Below, in pieces: positions 34,684 to 42,347 of a DNA stretch of 64,000 bases (position 1 is the stretch's first letter; the number at the start of each line of letters is the position of its first letter). Source of the DNA: Paeniglutamicibacter sulfureus (GTDB taxonomy: Bacteria; Actinomycetota; Actinomycetes; Actinomycetales; Micrococcaceae); NCBI RefSeq assembly GCF_039535115.1, contig NZ_BAAAWO010000001.1, positions 3,844,001 through 3,908,000 on the forward strand. Direction: 5' to 3'. The notes beneath the pieces were generated by a model. That model did not search any database, was not told the DNA's origin, and saw only the letters and a program-made list of their open reading frames with translations. A program made the translations under genes and the position numbers.

Positions 34684-35600
34684 CCAGGTTGCAGGCCGGG
34701 GCGACCCCTGTTGTCCGAGGCTCCGGGCTTGGGTGAATCGGTCGACACCGGTGCCAATGGGTCCGAGGCCCACAGGTGGACCATGGCGTAGGACCGGTAT
34801 GGCGCCCAGGATTCCGCCAATCTGGATGCCTCGCGTTCAGTGATCCTGTTGAGGGCTCGCCTCGCAACCAGGTCGCCGGGCACGAATGCATCCGGATCGC
34901 TGCGGCCGCGCATCTGCAGGTAGTCGGCCGTCCAAGGGCCGACGCCGCGCAGTGCCAGAAGTTCGGCGCGTTCCAACGGGATCCCCGCGGTACCGGAAAA
35001 ATTCTTGGCGTCGAAGCTTTCCGCCATGGCGAACAAGGTGGCCGCGCGGGACTTGGTGAGGCCGATGGTTTCACGCAGCATGTCAACTCCGTGCTCGACC
35101 ACCGCAGCCGGGGTGGGGAAGAGGCGAAGGCCGTCTGGCCCGTCGTTGCCGTAGGCGCCGACGAACCGTCCGCCAAAGGTCCGGCCCGCCGCCAGGGACA
35201 CCTGCTGGCCAAGAATGGTGGTGGCTGCGGCCTCGAAGCCGTTGAGGTATCCAATCAGGCGCAGCCATGGCCGGGACCGGACCAGGGGGCCGAGCAACGG
35301 GTCGCGGGCGAAATGCCCTTGCATGGGTGCGAGGTCCGAATCCAGGTCAAGCCACGCTCGAACCACGACCTCCAGCTCGTCAAGGCCCCGGGCGTCGGCC
35401 TCGGCGCAGGAAAGTCCGACCCCGTCCTCGGCAAACTCCAGCCGGACAGACTTCGGCCCCGAAGCCGTCGAAACCGCCCGGGTGTGCCGCAAGGCGTCGG
35501 GTTCGTGGATGTCGAGCGTGGGAATCGAATGGATGCCGAGAGTGCGCATCATGTGCCCGGGGTCCAGCAAGCCGTTGGATTTCAGGAGGCGCGAGCTCAT
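34680..35600 (-). CDS. AlkA-type DNA-3-methyladenine glycosylase II
   Basis: 306-residue base-excision repair glycosylase of the HhH-GPD family, removing alkylated purines. The helix-hairpin-helix is LLALRGVGPWTADYLQMRGRS near 223-243, followed by the catalytic Asp in AFVPGDLVARRALN. An N-terminal AlkA-type sheet precedes it. There is no Ada domain fused, unlike many actinobacterial versions. Its start overlaps the end of tag by 4 bases, making a two-gene alkylation-repair operon. Confidence 0.9.
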   Translation of the reverse strand: MSSRLLKSNGLLDPGHMMRTLGIHSIPTLDIHEPDALRHTRAVSTASGPKSVRLEFAEDGVGLSCAEADARGLDELEVVVRAWLDLDSDLAPMQGHFARDPLLGPLVRSRPWLRLIGYLNGFEAAATTILGQQVSLAAGRTFGGRFVGAYGNDGPDGLRLFPTPAAVVEHGVDMLRETIGLTKSRAATLFAMAESFDAKNFSGTAGIPLERAELLALRGVGPWTADYLQMRGRSDPDAFVPGDLVARRALNRITEREASRLAESWAPYRSYAMVHLWASDPLAPVSTDSPKPGASDNRGRPGLQPG

Positions 35601-36193
35601 GCGGTCCAGATGCCCGAGGTGCCGCGGCGATGGGATCCCAACAAATGGGTGTCCACGATGCCCAATGCCTCCATGAGCGCAAACATGGTCGTGGGTCCCA
35701 CGAAGGCGAAGCCGCGCTTCTTCAGCGCCTTTGACATCGCCACGGATTCGGGGCTGGTGGTGGGGATGTCCTCGAGCGCGTTCGGTGCCGGGGTGGAATC
35801 GGGCTGGAACGACCAGATGAAGTCGGCCAGGCCGCCGTCCTCGCGCAGTGCGATGGTGGCCTTCGCGTTTTTGATGGTCGCCAGGATCTTGGCGCGGTTG
35901 CGGATGATCCCGGCGTTGCCCAGCAGCTCTTCGACCTTCGCATCGCCGAAGCCCTCGATGACCTCGGGGTCGAACCCGGCGAAGGCCTCGCGGAAATTCT
36001 CGCGCTTGCGCAGGATGGTGGCCCAGGACAGCCCGGCTTGGAACGCCTCGAGGCTCAGCCGCTCAAAGACGCCGTGCTCATCACGCACCGGCATTCCCCA
36101 CTCGGTGTCGTAATAGGTGCGCATCATCGGGTCAGTCGCCGCCCAGGACGGTCGGGCGAGGCTGTCTTCGCCAATGATTATTCCGGTGCTCAT
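35597..36193 (-). CDS. DNA-3-methyladenine glycosylase I (Tag family), zinc ligands replaced
   Basis: 198 residues matching Tag: DPMMRTYYDTEWGMPV, LSLEAFQAGLSWATILRKRENFREAF and AFVGPTTMFALMEALGIVDTHL. Tag excises 3-methyladenine from DNA. In the Escherichia coli enzyme a Cys, two His and a Cys clamp a zinc ion. Here the first Cys of RCxW is Pro (RPSW), the YHD His is Tyr (YYD), and the C-terminal Cys is Ser (HLLGSH), so the zinc snap is lost while catalytic segments remain. ATG at 36193 has AGGA 8 bases upstream. Co-translated with alkA. Confidence 0.88.
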   Translation of the reverse strand: MSTGIIIGEDSLARPSWAATDPMMRTYYDTEWGMPVRDEHGVFERLSLEAFQAGLSWATILRKRENFREAFAGFDPEVIEGFGDAKVEELLGNAGIIRNRAKILATIKNAKATIALREDGGLADFIWSFQPDSTPAPNALEDIPTTSPESVAMSKALKKRGFAFVGPTTMFALMEALGIVDTHLLGSHRRGTSGIWTA

Positions 36194-36244
36194 GTTCCAA
36201 TCCTGCCACGGCTCTTCCTCGTTGGCTTTATCGCCACAAATCGC

Positions 36245-36265
36245 TATCATCGTAATATGACGATG
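36245..36265 (+). promoter_or_regulatory. Leaderless promoter and ArsR operator overlapping the start codon
   Basis: TATCAT (36245-36250) lies 6 bases before the ATG at 36257, the spacing of a -10 box for a leaderless message. CATCGT-N6-ACGATG (36248-36265) is a perfect inverted repeat spanning the -10 and start codon. Metal-free ArsR protein bound here would block its own gene and the efflux pump. Confidence 0.5.
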
Positions 36266-36655
36266 CTAGATCGAGCGGACCACGAACGCCAGGACGCCCT
36301 TGAAAGCCATGCAGCAGCAGCGGCCCTTTTCCATGGACTGGCCGACCCCACTCGGCTGATGATCCTGGCGCACCTGCGCACCGGGGAGCACAAGGTCAAG
36401 GAACTCACCGAGCACCTGGGCCTGGCCCAAAGCACCGTGAGCGCCCACCTTTCCTGCCTCCGCGACTGCGGCCTGGTGACCTCGCGGGCACAGGGTCGGG
36501 CCAGCATGTTCTCGCTGGCAAACCCGCAGCTGTTGCTGGAGTTGCTTGGCGATGCGAACCATTACATCGGCATCAGCGAAGACCACGAACTGGACACGCA
36601 CGACTTCACCGCGGTTCATGATCCTTCCCGGGCGCAGGAAGGCGTCCGCCAATGA
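36257..36655 (+). CDS. ArsR/SmtB-family metal-responsive repressor
   Basis: 132-residue winged-helix repressor. The core spans about 22-95 (LFHGLADPTRLMIL, then HKVKELTEHLGLAQSTVSAHLSCLRDCGLV). The C-terminal tail carries HYIGISEDHELDTHDF and further His/Asp residues that could form the alpha-5 type metal site seen in zinc or nickel sensors. It overlaps the CDF transporter gene by ATGA, so it surely reports on the same metal, most likely zinc, cobalt or cadmium. Confidence 0.9.
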   Translation: MTMLDRADHERQDALESHAAAAALFHGLADPTRLMILAHLRTGEHKVKELTEHLGLAQSTVSAHLSCLRDCGLVTSRAQGRASMFSLANPQLLLELLGDANHYIGISEDHELDTHDFTAVHDPSRAQEGVRQ

Positions 36656-37566
36656 GCCACGACCACGACCACGGTTCGGCCACCACCAACCGCAAGAAGC
36701 TGGCCTGGGCCTTTGGCATCACCGCGACGATCCTCATCGCCGAGGTGATCGGAGCATTTCTCACCAACTCGTTGGCGCTACTCGTTGATGCCGCACACAT
36801 GCTCACCGATTCCACCGGTCTGCTGCTGGCACTGACCGCGGCCACGCTGGTCATGCGAAAGCCCACCGCCAAGCGCACCTGGGGATTCCGCCGGGCGGAA
36901 GTGCTCTCCGCGACCCTCCAGTCGGCCTTGCTGCTCGGTGTGGGTGTCTATGCGCTGATCGACGGCGTTCGTCGCCTTTTTGAGCCGACGGAAATCTCCG
37001 GCGGCGGTCTGCTGGTTTTTGGCATCATCGGCCTGCTTGGCAATGTCGCCTCGATGCTGATCCTGGCTTCCGGCAAGGACGACAACCTGAACATGAGGGC
37101 CGCCTTCCTGGAAGTCGTCAACGACGCCCTGGGATCCGTTGCCGTGATCATCTCCGCGATCGTCATCTCCATGACTGGTTGGATGCAGGCGGACTCGATC
37201 GCCGCCATGTTGATAGCAGCGCTGATCATCCCGCGTGCGTTGAAGCTGCTGGGGGAGACCACGCACATCCTGCTGGAATCCACCCCCAAGGGCCTTGACC
37301 TCGAAGACGTCCGCGCCCATCTGGTCGCACACCCGTTGGTGTTGGCGGTCCACGACCTGCACGCCAGCCAGATTGCCACGAACCTACCGATTCTTTCCGC
37401 CCACGTCGTGGTGGAGGACGAGGCATTCCACACCGGCGCCGCGGCAACCCTGCTGGGTGAATTGCAGTCGTGCGTCGCCGAGCACTTCGAGGTGAGCATC
37501 GAGCATTCGACCTTCCAGATCGAGTCACACAGCCACCAGGCCCCGGAGCACGAGCGGCACGACTAG
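36652..37566 (+). CDS. Cation diffusion facilitator (CzcD-like metal efflux)
   Basis: 304-residue CDF antiporter exporting divalent metal in exchange for protons. The tails are His-rich (HDHDHG at the start, HSHQAPEHERHD at the end). Six helices are visible. The helix-2 site is His49/Asp53 (HMLTDS). The helix-5 site reads EVVNDALGS with Glu154/Asp158, where zinc-type members usually have His/Asp, so metal preference may differ. A cytoplasmic ferredoxin-like domain covers about 205-290. It is co-translated with the ArsR repressor and ends at a strong terminator. Confidence 0.92.
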   Translation: MSHDHDHGSATTNRKKLAWAFGITATILIAEVIGAFLTNSLALLVDAAHMLTDSTGLLLALTAATLVMRKPTAKRTWGFRRAEVLSATLQSALLLGVGVYALIDGVRRLFEPTEISGGGLLVFGIIGLLGNVASMLILASGKDDNLNMRAAFLEVVNDALGSVAVIISAIVISMTGWMQADSIAAMLIAALIIPRALKLLGETTHILLESTPKGLDLEDVRAHLVAHPLVLAVHDLHASQIATNLPILSAHVVVEDEAFHTGAAATLLGELQSCVAEHFEVSIEHSTFQIESHSHQAPEHERHD

Positions 37567-37610
37567 GTGATACGCACCTGACGCATGTGGGGGATTTTCG
37601 GTATTGCGTG

Positions 37611-37659
37611 AAGCGCCCGTGGTCTAGTTTTTGAAACTGGACCACGGGCGCTTTGTTTT
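37611..37659 (+). terminator. Strong intrinsic terminator after the CDF gene
   Basis: AAGCGCCCGTGGTC (37611-37624) pairs perfectly with GACCACGGGCGCTT (37640-37653), enclosing a smaller AGTTT/AAACT stem, and is followed by TGTTTT. This is the clearest rho-independent terminator in the window. Confidence 0.85.
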
Positions 37660-38042
37660 GCCGGCACGTTGCTCGACGGCCCACGGACGAGATTCCTCGG
37701 ATCGGTTTGCCTCATGACGGTGGGGTGTTGCGCTCTCGTTGAACTTTACCTTCGGAAATAAAGTTTAAAAGGCCATTCGCATCGCGGGGAAGGCTGGTGC
37801 GATCGTCTTTTTTCTGCATGAAGTTAGGCTTTTCGCCCCGAGGCTGGTGATGTTTGGGGCGAATTGGCCATATTTGGCCATCGATGTCGGCTTGGCCCGC
37901 TGTGGAAATGTTTTCGGAGGCCTTGCGCACTAAATCATTCACAGATACAGTTTTTATTTATCAGAGGTCGCGTGATGTGAATCACAAGGGTGCGTGGCTC
38001 TGTTCACTCGACCCAACCACCGAAATCCAACAAGGAGACGTC
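37660..38042 (+). promoter_or_regulatory. Control region of the P450 cluster, including a CRP/GlxR-like site
   Basis: This gap is more AT-rich than its surroundings. It holds AACTTTA/TAAAGTT (37742-37765), TTGGCCAT repeated at 37864 and 37874 with TTGGCC again at 37892, and CGTGATGTGAATCACA at 37971-37986. The last fits the CRP/GlxR consensus TGTGA-N6-TCACA at all but the first base. The region ends with the AAGGAG ribosome site (38032-38037) of the permease gene. Carbon-state control plus a dedicated regulator seems likely. Confidence 0.5.
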
Positions 38043-39560
38043 GTGTCCATAGAGTCACGTAAAGTACCTGAGGCCTCATCGCATGTGCATGACGAGGACG
38101 CCGCTCACCTGGCATCTCTCGGCTACGAGTATGAAGCCCAGTTCAAGCGAGAAATGACGTTCTGGGGGAACGTCTCGCTGGGGTTCACTTACTTATCGCC
38201 CGTGGTGGGAATTTATTCTCTCTTTGCGATCGCATTGGGCACCGCGGGGCCCCCGATGTTTTGGTCATTGCTCATAGTTGGAGCCGGGCAGATGTTCGTC
38301 GCCATGGTCTTTGGTGAAATCGTGTCGAACTACCCGGTGGCCGGCGGAGTCTACCCGTGGTCGCGACGCCTGTGGGGCCGCAAGTGGGGTTGGATGAATG
38401 GCTGGGTTTACCTTGTCGCGCTTCTGACGACGATCGCCTCCGTGGCTTACGGTGCGGGCCCGTATCTTGCGGCCTTCCTCGGAATGGAAAGCAGTGTCGA
38501 CGCGACCATCGTGGCGGCCTTGGTCATTATCGCGCTGGCAACCTGCCTCAACCTGCTCGGCACCGGCGTATTGAACAAGGTTGCCATGCTCGGCTTGATC
38601 GCAGAACTCGGCGGTGCCGTCGTCGTGGGCCTCTGGTTGATTATCGGACACCGCAACCATGACCTAGGCGTACTCTTTGAAACCTTCGGCGCCGGTGAGG
38701 GGTCCGACTACTTCGTGGCCTTCGCGGCAGCAGGATTGATAGGCATCTTCCAGTACTACGGCTTTGAGGCCTGCGGCGACGTTGCGGAAGAAGTCCCGAA
38801 CCCAGGTCGCACCATCCCCAAGGCCATGCGCATGACAATTTACATTGGGGGAGCGGCAGCGATGTTTGTCTGTCTCTCGCTCATCCTCGCCGTCCCCGAC
38901 TTCGGTGCAGTGATTTCAGGTGCCGACTCCGACCCGCTCGTGGGCGTTCTGATGGCGGCATTTGGCCCTGTTGGATACAAGGTCGTGCTCGGGGTGGTGT
39001 TGGTTTCCTTCGTCTCATGCGTCTTGAGCCTCCAGGCTGCTGCGAGCCGTCTGACCTACTCCATGGCCCGGGACGGAATCCTGCCATGCAGTTCCCTGCT
39101 GAGCCGATTCAGCGATCGCCGCCACGTACCTCCGTATGCGCTGCTGATCGCCGGTGTGTTTCCCGCGCTGGTCGTGATCGGTTCCAAGATTTCCGAAGAT
39201 GCGCTGGTCGCCATCATCTCCTTCGCGGCCATGGGAATGTACCTGGGATTCCAAATGGTCGTGCTTGCCTCACTGCGGGCCAGGCTCAAGGGCTGGAAGC
39301 CTGCAGGCAAGTACCAGCTAGGTCGCTGGGGCGTTCCGGTCAATGTGATGGCCCTACTGTGGGGCGTACTGGGCATGATCAACATGGCCTGGCCGCGGAC
39401 ACCGGAAGCCGGATGGTTCGCCAACTACATCGTCTTGATTTCCTCGATCTTCGTCCTTGGAATCGGGGGGCTGTATCTGGCGCTTCGCAAGCCCCACCTC
39501 AAGGGAGACGCCCCCGCCGCGGATGCCTGCAGCGCTCCCGCAACAGTCGGCGGAAGCTAA
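38043..39560 (+). CDS. APC-superfamily amine/amino acid permease
   Basis: 505-residue permease with about 12 helices, of the GABA-permease/amino-acid-transporter type. Characteristic segments are FTYLSPVVGIYSLFAIAL near 55-72, YPVAGGVYPWSRRLWG near 100-115, FQYYGFEACGDVAEEVPNPGRTIPKA near 235-260 and SRLTYSMARDGILP near 340. GTG at 38043 is chosen because AAGGAG lies 5 bases upstream; the frame extends further upstream but without protein character. It is first in the P450 cluster (71-base gap) and probably imports the amine to be degraded. Confidence 0.88.
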   Translation: MSIESRKVPEASSHVHDEDAAHLASLGYEYEAQFKREMTFWGNVSLGFTYLSPVVGIYSLFAIALGTAGPPMFWSLLIVGAGQMFVAMVFGEIVSNYPVAGGVYPWSRRLWGRKWGWMNGWVYLVALLTTIASVAYGAGPYLAAFLGMESSVDATIVAALVIIALATCLNLLGTGVLNKVAMLGLIAELGGAVVVGLWLIIGHRNHDLGVLFETFGAGEGSDYFVAFAAAGLIGIFQYYGFEACGDVAEEVPNPGRTIPKAMRMTIYIGGAAAMFVCLSLILAVPDFGAVISGADSDPLVGVLMAAFGPVGYKVVLGVVLVSFVSCVLSLQAAASRLTYSMARDGILPCSSLLSRFSDRRHVPPYALLIAGVFPALVVIGSKISEDALVAIISFAAMGMYLGFQMVVLASLRARLKGWKPAGKYQLGRWGVPVNVMALLWGVLGMINMAWPRTPEAGWFANYIVLISSIFVLGIGGLYLALRKPHLKGDAPAADACSAPATVGGS

Positions 39561-39631
39561 AAGCGCGAAGCCACGATCAACCGTTGGGCGACCGCCCAAG
39601 AAGTCCAGTACCACCACGAAAGGATCGCACC

Positions 39632-40843
39632 ATGAGTGTCGAAACCGCCCCGAACCAACTCAACGTCCCCTATCTCGACATCTCGGATCCGAGCTTCGCC
39701 ATGCAGTCCGAAGAGCTCCGCAATGCCCGCGAGGCCAGCTGGTATGCAAAGACCAACTACGGCATCGCCGTGTTGCGCTACGACGAAGTCAGCAAGCTGC
39801 TCAAGAGCCCCAAGCTCATCCAGGGCAGTGCCAAGTGGCCCGCCCACAACGGAGTGCATGGCGGACTGTTCTTTGACTGGTGGACCAAGAATCTGCTCGT
39901 GTTGGAGGGCGAGGACCACCACCGGATCCGGCGTTTGCTCAACCCGGCCTTTTCCCCGCGGCTGATCAAGGACCTGGTTCCACGCTTTCAGGCGCTGGCT
40001 AACGAACTCATTGACGAATTCATTGACAGCGGCTCCTGCGAGTTCATCGGAGATTTCGCCGAACCGTATGCCACCCGCGTGCTGACCATCTTGTTGGGCA
40101 TTCCGGAAAGCGAATGGCCGACCATTGCCCGGCTTGCCTCCACCATAGGTCTGGCACTTGGCGTCACCTTCAAACAGGACCTGGACAAGGTCGACGCGGC
40201 GGTGGCCGAGTTGTACGCCTACGCCGAAGACCTCATCAAGGACCGCCAAGCAAACCCGGGCGAGGATTTTGTCTCCCGGCTGGTCCTGGCCAGCCGGGAC
40301 GGCGACAAGCTTAACGACGAGGAACTGCGCAACGCACTGGTGCTGCTGATTTTCGGGGGCATGGACACCACCCGCAACCAGCTAGGGCTGGCCATGCAAT
40401 CCTTCATGCGCAACCCGGAGCAGTGGGAATTGTTGTCGGCGCGGCCGGAGCTCGGCGCCAAGGCCGTCGAAGAGGTCATGCGCATCAACCCAACCGTCAC
40501 CTGGGTAACCCGCGAGGCAGTCGAGGACTTCACCTATCAGGGACTTGAAATCGCCGCCGGCACCACCGTGCACCTATTCACCCAGGCTTCCGGCACCGAT
40601 CCGCTCGCGTTCCCCAACCCCGAACTGGACCTGCTTGGTGAGCACCCCGCCCACTACGGGTTCGGCGGCGGAGTACACCACTGCCTCGGTCACTTCGTGG
40701 CCCGTGCCGACATGAGCGAGGCACTTCCGTTGTTGGCCAGCCGCCTCGGCAACCCGCACCTGACTGGCGGGGACGAGTGGCTGCCCGACTCGGGCAACAC
40801 CGGTCCGATTCGGCTACCCATCGGTTTCACCAAGCGCAACTAG
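39632..40843 (+). CDS. Cytochrome P450 monooxygenase
   Basis: 403-residue soluble class I P450. The I-helix oxygen-activation motif GGMDTT is at 242-247, the ExxR pair is Glu281/Arg284, and the haem loop FGGGVHHCLG has Cys351 as ligand. It receives electrons from the ferredoxin and reductase encoded next. The neighbouring gamma-glutamyl ligase and hydrolases point to an amine substrate. The gene order matches mycobacterial pipA/morA clusters (CYP151) for secondary cyclic amines, though membership of CYP151 was not tested. A GAAAGGATC ribosome site precedes the ATG. Confidence 0.93.
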   Translation: MSVETAPNQLNVPYLDISDPSFAMQSEELRNAREASWYAKTNYGIAVLRYDEVSKLLKSPKLIQGSAKWPAHNGVHGGLFFDWWTKNLLVLEGEDHHRIRRLLNPAFSPRLIKDLVPRFQALANELIDEFIDSGSCEFIGDFAEPYATRVLTILLGIPESEWPTIARLASTIGLALGVTFKQDLDKVDAAVAELYAYAEDLIKDRQANPGEDFVSRLVLASRDGDKLNDEELRNALVLLIFGGMDTTRNQLGLAMQSFMRNPEQWELLSARPELGAKAVEEVMRINPTVTWVTREAVEDFTYQGLEIAAGTTVHLFTQASGTDPLAFPNPELDLLGEHPAHYGFGGGVHHCLGHFVARADMSEALPLLASRLGNPHLTGGDEWLPDSGNTGPIRLPIGFTKRN

Positions 40844-40895
40844 GCTCCACGCGCCTCCCCACCTCACCACCAGCAGCAAGGAAACGAGCTCCACC

Positions 40896-41087
40896 ATGGC
40901 ACAAATCACCGTTGACCGTAAACTATGCGACAACCATGGCCAGTGCGCCATCGCAGCCCCGAAAGTCTTCACGATGAACGACGAAGGCATCCTCGAATTC
41001 GAGGAGTCCTTCGATGACGCATTGCTGGACGAGGTCGAGGAAGCCATCGATGTGTGTCCCGTCCAAGCCATCTTCGTGCAGGACTAA
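40896..41087 (+). CDS. Small P450-type ferredoxin, probably [3Fe-4S]
   Basis: 63-residue ferredoxin. The cluster ligands are Cys11, Cys17 and Cys54 (CDNHGQC and CP). The position that would hold a fourth Cys is His14, the pattern of actinobacterial P450 partners with a 3Fe-4S or His-assisted cluster. It shuttles electrons from the reductase to the P450. An AAGGAAA ribosome site at 40878-40884 lies 11 bases upstream. The reductase gene starts 2 bases after its stop. Confidence 0.92.
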   Translation: MAQITVDRKLCDNHGQCAIAAPKVFTMNDEGILEFEESFDDALLDEVEEAIDVCPVQAIFVQD

Positions 41088-41089
41088 CG

Positions 41090-42319
41090 ATGGGTCAGCG
41101 GATCATTGTCGCCGGCGCTTCGCTCGGGGGACTGCGCGCCGCAGAACAGCTGCGCGCTGCCGGGTGGGAAGGAGAAATCCTGGTCGTCGGGGAGGAAGCG
41201 CATCCTCCCTATAACCGTCCTCCGCTCTCCAAGGACGTCCTGGCAGCACCGGGAACACCCGAGGAGGCCCTTGCCAAGCTGGCCTTCCGGCCACGGCGCA
41301 GTGCCACCGGAATCCAGTGGCGCTTGGGGACGCGCATTGCTGCTTCCAATCTCACCGACCGCACCATCACCCTCAACGACGGGGAAGAACTTGGTTTCGA
41401 CGGTTTGGTGATTGCCACGGGGTTGCGTCCGGCCCGCGTTGAGGCCCCCGGACCCTTGAGCGGTCGACACGTCTTGCGCAGCATCGATGACGCGCTGGCC
41501 CTACATGCGGTGCTCCTGCCGGGAACCCGGGTAGCGGTGATCGGCTCGGGGTTCATCGGATGCGAAAGCGCGGCCACCGCGGCCTCGCTGGGCTGCGCAG
41601 TGACCCTCGTGGAGGGACGCACTGGCCCCATGGAGCGACCTCTGGGATCGGCACTTTCCGCCGGGGTGCGGGAAATGCTCTCGCGTCGCGGTGTGGACTG
41701 CCGGGAGGCGGTCTCCGTGGTCGCCTATCGGGGAGAAGGAGCCTGCACCGGCATCGAGCTTTCCGACGGCAGCACGGTGTCTGCGGACGTGATCATCGAG
41801 GCCGTGGGATCCCATGCCAATGTCGAATGGCTGCAGGGAAACGGACTGGACCTCGGCGACGGCGTGGAATGCGACAGGTACCTGCGCGTCCTAGCCGTCG
41901 ACGGGCAACCGGTGCCCGGCGTTGTGGCCGTCGGAGACATTGCGCGGTACCCCGATGTCCGCAACGGGCTGCCCGCCCGGCGCGTGGAGCACTGGGCGAC
42001 GCCCACCGACACTGCCAAGATCGCCGCCCCCGCGCTAATCGCCGGGATCGTCGGCCGGACGCCGGCAGAGGCCCCCGCCCCGCTTCCGTCTTTCTGGACC
42101 GAGATCTTCGGAACCCGGATCAACGGCGTCGGTTCCCCTGCCCTCGCCGAGGAAACCCGAATCCTGGAGGGCGACCCCGGCCAGCCCCAGGAGGGAGTCG
42201 CGGTGGGCTACTACCGCGGGAACACGCTCATAGGCGTCGTCAACGCCGGCTTGCCGGCATCGCGGCACTTGCATTACCGCCAGCTCGTGCTCGACGCCGG
42301 CGTACTTGTCACCAACTAA
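41090..42319 (+). CDS. FAD-dependent ferredoxin reductase
   Basis: 409-residue pyridine-nucleotide-disulfide-type reductase like those of P450 and dioxygenase systems. The FAD motif is GASLGG at 9-14 (a variant GxGxxG). The NAD(P)H motif is VIGSGFIGCESA near 149-160. The second FAD block is VAVGDIARYPD near 285, and a C-terminal FWTEIFGTRINGVG domain follows. It passes electrons from NAD(P)H to the ferredoxin encoded just upstream. P450, ferredoxin and reductase form a complete class I electron chain. Confidence 0.92.
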   Translation: MGQRIIVAGASLGGLRAAEQLRAAGWEGEILVVGEEAHPPYNRPPLSKDVLAAPGTPEEALAKLAFRPRRSATGIQWRLGTRIAASNLTDRTITLNDGEELGFDGLVIATGLRPARVEAPGPLSGRHVLRSIDDALALHAVLLPGTRVAVIGSGFIGCESAATAASLGCAVTLVEGRTGPMERPLGSALSAGVREMLSRRGVDCREAVSVVAYRGEGACTGIELSDGSTVSADVIIEAVGSHANVEWLQGNGLDLGDGVECDRYLRVLAVDGQPVPGVVAVGDIARYPDVRNGLPARRVEHWATPTDTAKIAAPALIAGIVGRTPAEAPAPLPSFWTEIFGTRINGVGSPALAEETRILEGDPGQPQEGVAVGYYRGNTLIGVVNAGLPASRHLHYRQLVLDAGVLVTN

Positions 42320-42347
42320 GACTTCCAGAAGAAACGAGTTGAGTCCC

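Noticed and set aside
37854..38042. N-terminal extension of the APC permease
   Set aside because: The added residues lack protein character and cover the regulatory repeats; the GTG at 38043 has AAGGAG directly upstream.
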